Below are positions 36,917-49,664 of a DNA stretch of 64,000 bases, piece by piece; position 1 is the stretch's first letter; every line of letters begins with the position of its first letter. The notes under the pieces are model-generated. The model saw only the letters and a program-made list of their open reading frames with translations, was not told the DNA's origin and searched no databases. The DNA is from Fibrobacter succinogenes (GTDB taxonomy: Bacteria > Fibrobacterota > Fibrobacteria > Fibrobacterales > Fibrobacteraceae). Location: positions 1 to 64,000 of the forward strand of contig CADBHQ010000001.1 of the NCBI GenBank assembly GCA_902794535.1. Direction: 5' to 3'. A program made the translations under genes and the position numbers.

Positions 36917-37702
36917 ATGAATAATGATGATTTTTTAAAAGTCGCTGAAGCGCTTGCTAAAGAGGCGGGCGCTCTTTGTCTTGAAATTCAACAGAACTTG
37001 GGCGATGTCAAGTACAAGTCCAAAAAGGACGTGGTAACCCGCGCTGACATTGCAAGCGAAAAACTGATTGTAGAAGGACTCCGCAAGGCTTTCCCTGAAC
37101 ATTCGATTCGTACCGAAGAGGCTGGCATTATCGAAGGCTCGGACCCGCGTTACCGCTGGATTATCGACCCGGTCGATGGCACGGTGAACTTTAGCCGTGG
37201 AATTCCGTTCTGGGGCATTTCGATTGCTCTCCATTTTGAAGGCAAGCCGCTTGTCGCGGTGGTGAACTTGCCCAAGCTGGGCGAGCTCTTTACGGCAGTA
37301 AAGGGCGAGGGCGCCTTCATGAATGGTAAGCGTATTCATGTGAGCGATGAATCGGACCCGGTGCATGCGATTGTATCGAACGGCGATTTTAACGTGGGCG
37401 AGGTGGCCAAAATCAACGCCCAGAATTCCAAGAATTTTGCCCGCGAAGCCGAAACCTTCGAACGTGTAAAATGTTTTGGCTCGGCCGTTATCGAGGGCTG
37501 TTTTACCGCCTGCGGGCGCTTGGACTGTTTTGTGATGACCATGAGTTACCCGTGGGATATTGCAGCCATAGCCTTGATTGTCGAAGAGGCCGGCGGCAAG
37601 TCCACGCGTATTGACGGCTCGCCCATGCAGTTTGTGGATGCCGAACAAGTCGCGTTTAGCAATGGAATTTTACATAATACGTTGATTTCTGTGCTTCAAT
37701 AG
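36917..37702 (+). CDS. suhB: Inositol monophosphatase family protein
   Basis: 261 residues of the magnesium-dependent IMPase family. Metal ligands in RTEEAG and WIIDPVDGTVNFSRG, and the second signature YPWDIAAIALIVEEAGG, are intact. Such enzymes act on inositol phosphates, sugar phosphates or, in some bacteria, histidinol phosphate; specificity is open. It directly follows the large lipoprotein gene. Confidence 0.9.
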   Translation: MNNDDFLKVAEALAKEAGALCLEIQQNLGDVKYKSKKDVVTRADIASEKLIVEGLRKAFPEHSIRTEEAGIIEGSDPRYRWIIDPVDGTVNFSRGIPFWGISIALHFEGKPLVAVVNLPKLGELFTAVKGEGAFMNGKRIHVSDESDPVHAIVSNGDFNVGEVAKINAQNSKNFAREAETFERVKCFGSAVIEGCFTACGRLDCFVMTMSYPWDIAAIALIVEEAGGKSTRIDGSPMQFVDAEQVAFSNGILHNTLISVLQ

Positions 37703-37801
37703 AGGCGCGGTCCCAGTGTAAATATTCTTTTTAATGAAAAATTGCCAAAATAAGCTATATTGGCATTGGGTTTGCGGTGTGGTAATTTTTTGGAGAAAGT
37801 C

Positions 37802-39601
37802 ATGAATTGTAGAAAATACCTTTTGTCGGGCCTTGCCGTTTTTGGTTTGGCAGCGACGAGTGCCGTAGCAGCACTTAGCACCGACGACTATGTGGAAGCT
37901 GCGTGGATGACGACCCGTTTCTTCGGTGCGCAGCGTTCTGGCCAGGGCCCCAACTGGATTTTGGATGGCACGAGCAACCCGACCAGCTTTACTAAGGATA
38001 GCTATAACGGCAAAGACGTGAGCGGCGGTTGGTTTGACTGCGGTGACCACGTGATGTATGGTCAGTCTCAGGGTTATGCCTCTTATGTGCTCGCTTTGGC
38101 TTATGCCGAATTTACTGAAGGTTTTTACGACCTTTATACCGGTGACTACACCGACTACAAGGCTGCTAACAACTACTCCATGAAGAGTGGTAAGGCCAAC
38201 AAGGTGCGAGACTTGCTCGAAGAACTCCGCTACGAAGCAGACTTCTGGACCAAGGCCGCTATCGATGGCAACAGCTTTGTGACGGTCAAGGGCGATGGTA
38301 ACGCTGACCACCAGAAATGGGTGACTGCCGGTGCCATGAGCAAGCTCGGCTCGGGCGAAGGTGGTGAACCGCGTTCGATTACGGGTAACGCAAACGATGG
38401 CTTTACTCCGGGCCTTGCTGCGGCTATGCTTGCCGTGATGGCTCGTGTTGACCCCGATACGGCAAACCAGGCTAAGTACCTGAAGGCTGCAAAGACGGCC
38501 TATTCTTACGCCAAGAGCCACAAGGGTGTTACGAACTCTCAGGGTTTCTATGAATCCAGCTGGTGGGATGGCCGTTGGGAAGACGGTCCGTTCCTTGCTG
38601 AACTCGAACTTTACCGCACGACGAATGAAGAGTCTTACAAGAAGGCCGCTATTGACCGTTATGATAACTTGAAGTTCAACTTGGGCGAAGGCACGCACTT
38701 TATGTACAGCAACGTGGTGCCCCTGTCTGCCGTGATGGCCGAAGCCGTGTTCGAAGAAACTCCGCATGGCATGCGTAAGGAAGCCGTTGGCGTGTTGGAT
38801 TTGATTTACGATGAAAAGGCTAAGGACGGCATTTTCCAGAATCCGAACGGAATGGGGTCGGGCAAGTTCCCGGTGCGTGTTCCATCTGGCGGTGCATTCC
38901 TGTATGCGTTGAGCGACAAGTTCAACAATACAGATGAACACATGAAGATGATCGAGAAGAATGTGGGTTACTTGCTTGGCGACAACGGTAGCAAGAAGTC
39001 CTATGTGGTTGGCTTTAACAAAAACGGCGCAAACGCTCCGTCTAGACCGCACCATCGTGGCTACTATGGCAACGAAAATGCGGGTGTCGAAGTGGGCGGC
39101 GCTCCGAATCCTCCTGAAAAGAACAAGCTCTTGGGCGGTATGATTGCTGGCGACTTCACCAGCGGCAACCATGACGGCAATACGTCAAACTGGCAGACCA
39201 ACGAAGTCTGCGTTGACTTGAACGCTCCGCTCGTTGGCGCTCTCGGCTATATCTTGAGCAAGAAGGCTCCGAAGACCGACGAAGATCTCGGCATCAAGTC
39301 TATCGTCAAGAAGGACACGACGAAGAAGGATACCGTTGTCAAGGATACTAGCGACGCCATTATCCCGCGTCTTGCCTTGGCTAAGAACTTCAACTTGACT
39401 TCGAAGGGCTCCATGGTGAGCGTTTCTCAGGCTCAGAATGTGCCGTTCAAGGTGCAGGTGTTCGACCTCACTGGCAAGCTCTTGCAAGAAGTCAAGAGCG
39501 AAGGCAAGAACCTGGAATTCAAGATTGAAAGCAAGGGCGTGTTCCGTGTGCGCGTGATGTCTGCCCGAGCAAGTGAAATGTTTACCGTGAAGGCTTACTA
39601 G
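37802..39601 (+). CDS. Secreted GH9 endoglucanase with C-terminal sorting-like domain
   Basis: 599 residues: signal peptide (ATSAVAA), GH9 catalytic domain (about 25-490) with the catalytic-base region GGWFDCGDHVMYGQS, HHRGYYGN, and NTSNWQTNEVCVDLNAPLVGALGY, where the Glu of NEV is the proton donor. A Lys/Asp/Thr-rich linker (KKDTTKKDTVVKDT) leads to a beta-sandwich end (VPFKVQVFDLTGKLLQEV to FTVKAY) resembling the type IX secretion sorting domain or Fibrobacter basic terminal domain. It hydrolyses beta-1,4-glucan chains of cellulose outside the cell. Start at 37802 after GGAGAAA. Confidence 0.93.
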   Translation: MNCRKYLLSGLAVFGLAATSAVAALSTDDYVEAAWMTTRFFGAQRSGQGPNWILDGTSNPTSFTKDSYNGKDVSGGWFDCGDHVMYGQSQGYASYVLALAYAEFTEGFYDLYTGDYTDYKAANNYSMKSGKANKVRDLLEELRYEADFWTKAAIDGNSFVTVKGDGNADHQKWVTAGAMSKLGSGEGGEPRSITGNANDGFTPGLAAAMLAVMARVDPDTANQAKYLKAAKTAYSYAKSHKGVTNSQGFYESSWWDGRWEDGPFLAELELYRTTNEESYKKAAIDRYDNLKFNLGEGTHFMYSNVVPLSAVMAEAVFEETPHGMRKEAVGVLDLIYDEKAKDGIFQNPNGMGSGKFPVRVPSGGAFLYALSDKFNNTDEHMKMIEKNVGYLLGDNGSKKSYVVGFNKNGANAPSRPHHRGYYGNENAGVEVGGAPNPPEKNKLLGGMIAGDFTSGNHDGNTSNWQTNEVCVDLNAPLVGALGYILSKKAPKTDEDLGIKSIVKKDTTKKDTVVKDTSDAIIPRLALAKNFNLTSKGSMVSVSQAQNVPFKVQVFDLTGKLLQEVKSEGKNLEFKIESKGVFRVRVMSARASEMFTVKAY

Positions 39602-39631
39602 TCGTCGCGAATAGACATTCGAAATTTGCGT

Positions 39632-39662
39632 AAAAACCCGCCTTTTGAGGGCGGGTTTTTCC
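39632..39662 (+). terminator. Intrinsic terminator of the GH9 gene
   Basis: AAAAACCCGCC pairs with GGGCGGGTTTTT around TTTTGA, ending in a T-run. Confidence 0.9.
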
Positions 39663-39729
39663 ATTATGTGAAAAGCATTTTTAGTTGTGTTTTGTAAAAC
39701 TTTGTTTACTGTGTGTCTGGAAATGACTA

Positions 39730-39749
39730 AACTTACAAAAATGTAGGTT
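39730..39749. promoter_or_regulatory. Operator-like palindrome upstream of gdhA (site 1)
   Basis: AACTTACA-AAAA-TGTAGGTT, an 8-bp inverted repeat with one mismatch. It matches site 2, whose centre lies 82 bases downstream, about eight helical turns. Confidence 0.5.
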
Positions 39750-39811
39750 TTGTACTTCCTGTGCCTTGAAATTTAACGAAAAAAGGCAATTTTGAAAACT
39801 TGCAAAATACT

Positions 39812-39831
39812 AACTTACAAAAATGTAAGTT
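39812..39831. promoter_or_regulatory. Operator-like palindrome upstream of gdhA (site 2)
   Basis: AACTTACA-AAAA-TGTAAGTT, a perfect 8-bp inverted repeat with a four-base centre, 103 bases before the gdhA start codon. A dimeric regulator is inferred; which one is unknown. Confidence 0.55.
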
Positions 39832-39904
39832 TTTGAAGATTTTTGCCCGTTTTTCACTTTTTTCCAATCGTCTTTGCTATCTTTACAGCCGTTGAAAACA
39901 TTAA

Positions 39905-41251
<1,347 letters not shown>

Positions 41252-41310
41252 TAAGACCGCTCGGCTCTATCGCATTCAATACAATGTGATATCGCCTCGC
41301 TCTCGCAATC

Positions 41311-41338
41311 GCGACCGGTTAATACCGGTCGCTTTTTG
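41311..41338 (+). terminator. First terminator after gdhA, TTAATA-loop hairpin
   Basis: GCGACCGG (41311-41318) and CCGGTCGC (41325-41332) enclose TTAATA and are followed by TTTTTG. The same TTAATA loop on a different stem occurs at 43772-43791. Confidence 0.85.
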
Positions 41339-41376
41339 CTCACGGATATGACCGCTCGCGGAAAATTACCACTTTA

Positions 41377-41414
41377 AAAAGTCCTCGGTCTCGCAAGAGC
41401 CGGGGGCTTTTTTA
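41377..41414 (+). terminator. Second terminator-like hairpin after gdhA
   Basis: AGTCCTCGGTCT pairs, with G-U pairs and a bulge, with AGAGCCGGGGGCT and is followed by TTTTTT. Confidence 0.65.
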
Positions 41415-41440
41415 TATGTTCTGGCCTTCGCAGTAGTGTG

Positions 41441-41570
41441 CAAACGAGTGTCGCGACGGTCTGCTTGCAGACCGGCATGACCGAGTGCAGCCACGGACGC
41501 CTATACGAAACTTGCCACTTTAGTGGCTTAGTTGAGTTATCCCCTTTGGGGAGTAGGCGTCCACTCCGAG
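41441..41570. repeat. Intergenic multi-hairpin element with a predicted three-way junction
   Basis: GTGTCGCGA leads to an 8-bp hairpin CGGTCTGC-TT-GCAGACCG (41457-41474), then CATGACCGA. These flanks are shared with the element at 13924-13955, though the stems differ. Downstream, GGACGCCTA (41495-41503) pairs with TAGGCGTCC (41554-41562) and encloses GCCACT-TT-AGTGGC (41514-41527) and CCCC-TTT-GGGG (41541-41551). No reading frame is evident. Beyond it, up to the FISUMP start, the DNA is AT-rich and probably holds that gene's promoter. Confidence 0.6.
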
Positions 41571-41691
41571 CTGGGGTCCCTCCCGCAAAAAAAAATAAGG
41601 TTTAATCCTACACTATTCTGACTTGGAATAATTGCTTTTTGTTTTCTTTTGTATATATTCACTTGTTAGGGATACCTTTTACGGGTGGAAT

Positions 41692-43725
41692 ATGAGAAGG
41701 ATTTTTGCTGTTGTTTTATTAATTTGCTGCGGAGCATCTTTTGCGCATGTCGAAAAAATGCCCGACTTTAAAGATAAACGCGACGGTCGCGTGTACAAGA
41801 CGGTGCAGATCGGAAACCAGCGCTGGTTTGCCGAGAACTTGCGCTTTAAGCTCAAGGGGAGCTATTGCTACGACAACAAGGACTACAACTGCGAAACCTT
41901 CGGCCGAATGTACGACTGGGCGATGGCCATGCGCATGGCCGATTTTTACAACTATCATTCCATCACAAAGTTCGATTTTTCGAGCGTAAAGGGAAAATAT
42001 CACGATGTCTGCCCGGCTGGCTGGCATGTGCCCACCAACAAGGAATGGAAAAGACTCAAGTTCTATGTGGGTAAAACGGGCAAGAGCGATGGCGTGGGCA
42101 TTAGCTTGAAGGCCCAGGATTTGTGGGAAAACGAAATCCGTATTCCGGCGGGCTCTGACGAATTCGGGTTTGGTGCGCTGCCGGCCGGTGAAAGGCATTA
42201 CATTGGCGAATTTATGGACTTGAAGTCTTCGGCGCAGTTCTGGGCGTCGAATGAATACGATGCAAGCGGCGCCATATTCTGGCGTCTCACTTACGATTCC
42301 AGGACTTTTGAACAGGTGTACGACGCCAAGGTGACAGCGGTCTCTATCCGTTGTGTCGAAGACCGTCTGTATGAAATCAAAGAACCGCCTCCGCCACCGC
42401 CTAAGGTTGTACCGCAAGTGGTCAAGGTGCAGAACAAAGAAATCCAGACTATCCATATTGGCGATCAGGTTTGGATGGCGAACAACCTGAACGTGAAGGT
42501 TCCGGGCAGTTACTGCCTAGACAATAAAGAAGAAAACTGCGACAAGTACGGCAGGCTTTATACCTGGATGGCGGCCCTCAAGATTTTTGAGAAGTTCGCG
42601 CGCGTTCCGGCTAAGGATTCTATTTCGAAGCGCAAACCGCATGGCATTTGCCCGAACGGCTGGCATATTCCGACGGCGCTTGATTTTTACAGGCTCGAAA
42701 CGTACTTGAAAGATATCGATGACGCTGTGGGCGTAGGCACGAATTTGCGCGGTCACGAAGGCTGGAAAGAAAGCGAAGACGCCTTGCTGGGTGAAAACGG
42801 ATTCGGATTCTCGGCGATGGCAGCTGGCTTCCGCGATTCTGTGGGTGGCTACAATGGCTTTGAAACGTTTGCCGGATTCTGGTCAGGGACCGAAGGCGAT
42901 TCGACGCGGGCTCTGGTTTGGACTTTGCCGTATGATAAAGATGAATTTATAAAGGATTCTGTGAACAAATTGAATGCGTATTCGATTCGTTGCTTGATGG
43001 ATCCGCCCGACGAAGATGAAATTTACGACAGCACATCGATTCACGATAAGCGCGACGATAACCGCTACAAAACGGTGGCTGTGGGCGAAGATGTTTGGAT
43101 GGCCGAAAACTTGCGCTTTGCGGCTGTGGGGAGCTACTGCTACGAAGACAAGGATACTCGTTGCCGCAATTACGGAAGACTTTATCCGTGGCATGTGGCC
43201 ATGAGACTGCCTGCGGATTACATCGAAAATTCGCTCGATAGCGTGTCGCAGGGGGCGGTGATTGCAGAACACCAGGGCATTTGCCCGGATGGCTGGCATA
43301 TCCCGCGGCAAGAGGAATGGGTGCGGCTCGGGCAGTTTGCGGTCAACAAGCGTAAAGGCTTGGCGGCAGCCCTCAAGAGTCGCGATGGCTGGGTGCAGGG
43401 GAGCTTGGCCAAGAACAATAACGCGAGCGGATTCAATGCTCTCCCTGCGGGCGCACGCTTTACCGATGGCGAGTTCACGGAACTCGGCTCCAGTGCCTAC
43501 TTCTGGGCGGCTGAGGGCGGTGGCGGCATGGGAGCTACCTATTGGTATGTGCTCAGCAGTAAAGACGAGTTCAAGAGCGAAGAAGATTTTGAACACAATG
43601 CATTCTCGCTCCGGTGCGTAAAAAACAAGGTGCCGCCCAAAGAGGCTGCGCCGGAGAGTGATTCCGCAGCCCAGCTTCCAGCTGCAACAGAAACGCAAAA
43701 CAATAATGCGAACCAAGAACAATGA
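41692..43725 (+). CDS. Secreted protein with three FISUMP domains
   Basis: 677 residues: signal peptide (LLICCGASFAHV), then three FISUMP repeats of about 200 residues each, opening with KTVQIGNQRWFAENL, QTIHIGDQVWMANNL and KTVAVGEDVWMAENL, each with GSYC, YGRLY/YGRMY, CPxGWHxP and a closing S(I/L)RC. The four Cys per repeat probably pair. Short Pro-rich and Asp-rich linkers separate the repeats. FISUMP domains, related in fold to FGE domains, are typical of Fibrobacter surface proteins, some linked to adhesion; catalysis is not established. The ATG at 41692 follows GGTGGAA; an upstream start at 41632 would spoil the signal peptide. Confidence 0.87.
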   Translation: MRRIFAVVLLICCGASFAHVEKMPDFKDKRDGRVYKTVQIGNQRWFAENLRFKLKGSYCYDNKDYNCETFGRMYDWAMAMRMADFYNYHSITKFDFSSVKGKYHDVCPAGWHVPTNKEWKRLKFYVGKTGKSDGVGISLKAQDLWENEIRIPAGSDEFGFGALPAGERHYIGEFMDLKSSAQFWASNEYDASGAIFWRLTYDSRTFEQVYDAKVTAVSIRCVEDRLYEIKEPPPPPPKVVPQVVKVQNKEIQTIHIGDQVWMANNLNVKVPGSYCLDNKEENCDKYGRLYTWMAALKIFEKFARVPAKDSISKRKPHGICPNGWHIPTALDFYRLETYLKDIDDAVGVGTNLRGHEGWKESEDALLGENGFGFSAMAAGFRDSVGGYNGFETFAGFWSGTEGDSTRALVWTLPYDKDEFIKDSVNKLNAYSIRCLMDPPDEDEIYDSTSIHDKRDDNRYKTVAVGEDVWMAENLRFAAVGSYCYEDKDTRCRNYGRLYPWHVAMRLPADYIENSLDSVSQGAVIAEHQGICPDGWHIPRQEEWVRLGQFAVNKRKGLAAALKSRDGWVQGSLAKNNNASGFNALPAGARFTDGEFTELGSSAYFWAAEGGGGMGATYWYVLSSKDEFKSEEDFEHNAFSLRCVKNKVPPKEAAPESDSAAQLPAATETQNNNANQEQ

Positions 43726-43771
43726 CAACTCCAAAAGGATTAGTTAGTCTTGGTTCGCCCTTCGCCTCGAC

Positions 43772-43791
43772 AACAGGTTAATACCTGTTGC
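43772..43791. repeat. TTAATA-loop hairpin between FISUMP gene and thiC
   Basis: CAACAGG-TTAATA-CCTGTTG, perfect 7-bp stem, no T-run. Same loop as the gdhA terminator but another stem; both follow a CGCCTCG motif. It lies between convergent genes and may aid termination. Confidence 0.55.
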
Positions 43792-43816
43792 CTCGTCTCG
43801 GCACTAGATTTATTTG

Positions 43817-45538
<1,722 letters not shown>

Positions 45539-45542
45539 TTAA

Positions 45543-47399
45543 TTACTTCACACCAATGAGGCTCAGGTCGCGCACAGCGCCCTTGTCTGCAGAAGAGGCC
45601 ATGGCAGCGTATGCCTGCAGAGCCTTGGATACCACGCGGTTGCGGGTTTCCGGCTTCCAAGCCTTGGCTCCGCGAGATTCCATTTCCTTGCGGCGGGCGT
45701 CGAGTTCGGCGTCGGTGAGTTCCACATTGATGGTGCGGTTCGGAATATCGATTTCGATAACGTCGCCCGTGTGCACGAGGCCGATGTTACCCTTGTTGGC
45801 GGCTTCCGGAGAAGCGTGACCGATGGAAAGACCGCTGGTACCGCCGGAGAAACGACCGTCGGTAAGAAGGGCGCAGGATTTGCCGAGGTGACGGCTCTTG
45901 AGGTAAGAGGTCGGGTAGAGCATTTCCTGCATGCCGGGGCCACCCTTCGGGCCTTCGTAGCGGATAACGACCACGTCGCCAGCCTTCACCTTGTTGCCGA
46001 GGATGCCTTCGACAGCTTCTTCCTGGCTTTCAAACACGATTGCCGGGCCGGTGAACTTCCAGATGGATTCGTCCACGCCAGCGGTCTTCACGATACAGCC
46101 GTCAATAGCGAGGTTACCGTACAGAACAGCGAGGCCGCCGTCCTTGGTGTAAGCGTGTTCGCCATCGCGGATAGCGCCGTTGGCACGGTCGAGGTCGTGA
46201 TCCGGATACATGAAGTTCTGAGAGAAGGCTTCGATATTGTACTTGCGGCCCGGACCAGCGAGGTAGCGCTGCTTGGCTTCGGCGCTCGGGTTACGCTTGA
46301 GGTCGTTCACTTCGAGAGCTTCGCCCATGGTGGCAGCGTGAACGGTCTTTGCATTCTTGTGGATGAGGCCCATGCGGTCGAGTTCACCGAGGATACCCAT
46401 GATGCCACCGGCGCGGTTCACGTTTTCCACGTGGATGTTGTGAACGGTCGGGGCGACCTTGCAGATGCACGGCGTGTTGCGGGAAAGGCGGTCGATGTCC
46501 TTCATGGTGAAGTCGACGCCAGCTTCCTGAGCCACAGCGAGCAAGTGGAGCACGGTGTTGGAGGAACCGCCCATGGCGATGTCGAGGCGCATGGCGTTTT
46601 CGAAGGCGTCCTTCGTGGCGATGCTGCGCGGGAGGATGCTTTCGTCGTTCAAATCGTAATACTGGTGGCAGAGTTCCACGATGCGCTTACCGGCGGCTTC
46701 AAAAAGTTTCTTACGTTCGGCGTGGGTTGCAACGATGGTGCCGTTGCCCGGGAGGCTAAGGCCGAGAGCTTCGGTAAGGGAGTTCATGGAGTTTGCGGTG
46801 AACATGCCGGAGCAGGAACCGCAAGTCGGGCAAGCGTTTGCTTCGATGGCGGCCACTTCTTCGTCGCTGATGGTGTTGTCGGCGGAATCGATCATGGCGT
46901 CGATCAAGTCGAGAGCGCGGTCCTTGCCGTCCTTCGTGGTAACGTGGCCAGCTTCCATCGGGCCGCCAGAAACGAAGATTGCCGGAATGTTGAGGCGCAT
47001 GGCTGCCATGAGCATACCCGGAGTCACCTTGTCGCAGTTAGAAATGCAAACGAGGGCGTCGGCGCGGTGGGCGTTTGCCATGTATTCGGTAGAGTCTGCA
47101 ATCAGGTCGCGGCTGGGCAAGCTGTAAAGCATACCGTCGTGGCCCATGGCGATACCATCGTCCACGGCGATGGTGTTCATTTCCTTAGCGACACCGCCAG
47201 CAGCTTCGATCGCGCGGGCGACTACCTGGCCCAAGTCCTTCAGATGAACGTGTCCCGGAACAAACTGGGTGTAGCTGTTCACCACGCAAATCACGGGCTT
47301 ACCAAAGTCTTCCACCTTGGTTCCTGTTGCGTGCCACAGGGCGCGTGCACCGGCCATTTCGCGGCCTTCCATAGTCTTGAGCGAACGAAGTTTCGGCAT
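45543..47399 (-). CDS. ilvD: Dihydroxy-acid dehydratase
   Basis: 618-residue iron-sulfur dehydratase for isoleucine, valine and pantothenate synthesis. Cluster ligands and signatures: [32 protein letters not shown], and near the end [16 protein letters not shown]. ilvD and thiC next to each other couple branched-chain amino acid and thiamine synthesis; acetohydroxyacid synthase of the ilv pathway needs thiamine diphosphate, which gives the pair a logic. Confidence 0.97.
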   Translation of the reverse strand: MPKLRSLKTMEGREMAGARALWHATGTKVEDFGKPVICVVNSYTQFVPGHVHLKDLGQVVARAIEAAGGVAKEMNTIAVDDGIAMGHDGMLYSLPSRDLIADSTEYMANAHRADALVCISNCDKVTPGMLMAAMRLNIPAIFVSGGPMEAGHVTTKDGKDRALDLIDAMIDSADNTISDEEVAAIEANACPTCGSCSGMFTANSMNSLTEALGLSLPGNGTIVATHAERKKLFEAAGKRIVELCHQYYDLNDESILPRSIATKDAFENAMRLDIAMGGSSNTVLHLLAVAQEAGVDFTMKDIDRLSRNTPCICKVAPTVHNIHVENVNRAGGIMGILGELDRMGLIHKNAKTVHAATMGEALEVNDLKRNPSAEAKQRYLAGPGRKYNIEAFSQNFMYPDHDLDRANGAIRDGEHAYTKDGGLAVLYGNLAIDGCIVKTAGVDESIWKFTGPAIVFESQEEAVEGILGNKVKAGDVVVIRYEGPKGGPGMQEMLYPTSYLKSRHLGKSCALLTDGRFSGGTSGLSIGHASPEAANKGNIGLVHTGDVIEIDIPNRTINVELTDAELDARRKEMESRGAKAWKPETRNRVVSKALQAYAAMASSADKGAVRDLSLIGVK

Positions 47400-47766
47400 A
47401 ATAATCCTCTTTTTGTGTCTTTAAAATCTGCGGCGTTACTCGTAAAAATCTGCGGGCAAAAAACGCCAAATTTCGGGCTAAAATGTAGAAAAAGTAGACA
47501 GTAGGAAATAGGCTGTAAGAAGGAAGATGATGTATTCTCTTGAAAAACAATAAATGTATCTCGTCACTTTTGACCCCCGAAATTTCGCTAAAAACGGCAC
47601 TTTCAAAGTAGTTTATTTATTATAGAATACTTAAAATAATCTTAAAAACGCTTATTTTAAGCTAAAAACGGCGTTTGATAAATTTTATACAACAAAACGT
47701 TGTTCAAAAACCCTTTAAACCGGTGGGGAATAAGTCTATATTAGGCCCGACTTCTAAAAAACGAGG
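47400..47766. other. AT-rich divergent intergenic region
   Basis: No credible reading frame. It holds two direct copies of GCTAAAAACGGC (about 47589 and 47663), a TAGACAGTAGGAA microrepeat also seen inside the methyltransferase gene near 55670, and a palindromic AACAAAACGTTGTT. It should carry the ilvD promoter on the minus strand and the adhesin promoter on the plus strand. Confidence 0.5.
47715..47743 (+). promoter_or_regulatory. Candidate promoter of the GLUG-like protein and peptide gene
   Basis: TTTAAA (47715-47720), 17-base spacer, TATATT (47738-47743), 32 bases before the start codon. Confidence 0.45.
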
Positions 47767-47775
47767 TTGGTTTTG

Positions 47776-49653
47776 ATGGAAAAAAATATTCTCACGAATA
47801 GATTTTGTGGCGTATTTGTATGCGCTCTTATGTTGTTTGCAACACAGGTTTTTGCTGCTTGGGACGGCTCTTCCATGGAAGAGCCGGAAATTCAAGAGAT
47901 AGAAGGCAAAAACTTTTATTTGATTAATGACGAAGCCGAATTGGCATGGTTCGCTAACGAAACCAATAAAAATCCTGGCGCCAGGTTGAATATCAATGCC
48001 AAGTTGAATGCCGACTTGGACATGAACCACAAATTGTGGATTCCGATGGCTGCAGGCACGGGTAAAGTTGCGTTCGAGGGAATTATTGATGGTGACGGCC
48101 ATGTTATTTCGAATTTGTACATCAATAGCGATGAAGTTGCCGCTGTAAAAAAAGAATTCGCTCAGAATCTTGGTTTTGTAGGTGTCTTGGGCAATGGCTC
48201 GGTGAAAAACATTGTCTTTGAAAATGTGGATATTGTAACATCGACTAATGCTGGCTCCATTTTATCTAGTAAGACGAATCAGATCTCTGTCGGTGCCGTT
48301 GTGGGGTGGCTGGCCGATAAAAATCCGGGTGGTGTAGTGTCGGCTTGCTATGTGTCTGGATCCATTCATGCTACTGGTGACGGTCAAGGTATTGGAGGCA
48401 TTGTTGGAAATGGCAAAAATGGAACGATTGAGCATTGCTTGAGTGCTGTTACGATTCTGGCTGAAGGCAATGATGCTTTTGTTGGCGGTATTATTGGGAT
48501 TACGAAGGCAACCTTGTCGGTGAAATCTTGCGTGTACGATGGTGAGGGATTGACCAATTTGGGCAATGGTGTGACGGGTGCTGTTGTCGGCAATCATATT
48601 AGTGGAGCACTCACTACCTCTAACAATTACTATGATGAAGACTTGAACGGTATCGGCAATGGTTCTGAATCTGGTAATACCAAGGTTGATTTGGTAAATG
48701 CCGAAGGTATCGCATGCGCTTTGAATGACGGTGAAATGCTTGACGGTTATTGTTCCGTTGCGTCTCCGTGGTCAGTGGGCGAAAAGTCGTTGGCCTTGAA
48801 TGGTTATGGAGCGGCTACAATTTCTGTTTTGACGGTTAAGGTGACCCAGTATGGTGCCGTGAAGATTACGGAATACCCCGATAAGACAGTTGCTGAAATC
48901 AATGGCTCTTACATGGGACCGGATACAGTAAAAATTGAAAAGGATATCCTTGTTGATCAGGTGGTGTTCAACCGCACATTTAATGTGAACAAGATGTCTT
49001 CGATGATGATGCCTTTCTCAATTGATACGGCAAATGTGAGTGGCGCTGTAATCTATGAATTTAAGGAAATGGCGATTGTTGATGATGTGTGGAAGGTGAA
49101 GGTCCGTAAAGCGGCAACTGTACTCGCCAATACTCCTTACATGGTTTTGCCGAAGGCCCAAAATATCACCTTCAATATTGAAAAACCGGTGACGTTCAAT
49201 ACGACTGTTAAAACGGATAAGGTTTTGAGTACGGGTTCTTGGGAATTCAAGGGTGTGTATGCCTATACCACGTTTGAAAATGACCCTGAACTTGGCCGAA
49301 TTTACGGCTTTGCTGCAACGGAAAGCGATGGCGTTAAGGTGGGGCAGTTTGTAAAGGTGGGTAGTGATGCTTGGGCCCCCGCCATGCGCGCCTATTTGGT
49401 TCACCATGCTGCAGCGACTGCTGCTGCCAAAACGCGTGGTAGTTTGGAGCATTTTGGTTTGGGAAACCCGCTTGAAATCGACATTGAATTTGTTGATGAC
49501 AACAACAATGTGGTTGAATCGGGTAAACTCAACACGGTGACCGGTGAAGTTCGTATGGATCGCTGGTTTGATTTGAATGGTCGCAAACTGAATGCGAAAC
49601 CAACGACTCGCGGAACCTATTACCACAACGGAAAAAGAGAAATCATTAAGTAA
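47776..49653 (+). CDS. Secreted GLUG-like repeat protein with C-terminal sorting-like tail
   Basis: 625 residues: signal peptide (FATQVFAA), then LINDEAELAWFANETN and repeated GxxGxxxNGSVKNIVFENVD, GAVVGWLADKNPGGVVSACYVSGSI, GGIVGNGKNGTIEHC and VGGIIGITKA units, the look of GLUG beta-helix repeats (about 80-240). A beta-rich part follows, ending in DRWFDLNGRKLNAKP to YHNGKREIIK, which resembles sorting or anchoring tails of Bacteroidetes-type surface proteins. ATG at 47776 follows GAGG; a TTG at 47767 is rejected. The 49-codon peptide gene starts 11 bases after its stop, before any terminator, so the two are cotranscribed. Confidence 0.75.
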   Translation: MEKNILTNRFCGVFVCALMLFATQVFAAWDGSSMEEPEIQEIEGKNFYLINDEAELAWFANETNKNPGARLNINAKLNADLDMNHKLWIPMAAGTGKVAFEGIIDGDGHVISNLYINSDEVAAVKKEFAQNLGFVGVLGNGSVKNIVFENVDIVTSTNAGSILSSKTNQISVGAVVGWLADKNPGGVVSACYVSGSIHATGDGQGIGGIVGNGKNGTIEHCLSAVTILAEGNDAFVGGIIGITKATLSVKSCVYDGEGLTNLGNGVTGAVVGNHISGALTTSNNYYDEDLNGIGNGSESGNTKVDLVNAEGIACALNDGEMLDGYCSVASPWSVGEKSLALNGYGAATISVLTVKVTQYGAVKITEYPDKTVAEINGSYMGPDTVKIEKDILVDQVVFNRTFNVNKMSSMMMPFSIDTANVSGAVIYEFKEMAIVDDVWKVKVRKAATVLANTPYMVLPKAQNITFNIEKPVTFNTTVKTDKVLSTGSWEFKGVYAYTTFENDPELGRIYGFAATESDGVKVGQFVKVGSDAWAPAMRAYLVHHAAATAAAKTRGSLEHFGLGNPLEIDIEFVDDNNNVVESGKLNTVTGEVRMDRWFDLNGRKLNAKPTTRGTYYHNGKREIIK

Positions 49654-49664
49654 AAGAGGCAATT

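Noticed and set aside
37670-39172. 500-codon frame opposite the GH9 cellulase
   Set aside because: Antisense to a gene with signal peptide and catalytic motifs.
45771-47504. 577-codon frame opposite ilvD
   Set aside because: Antisense to a secure ilvD; composition is that of a shadow frame.
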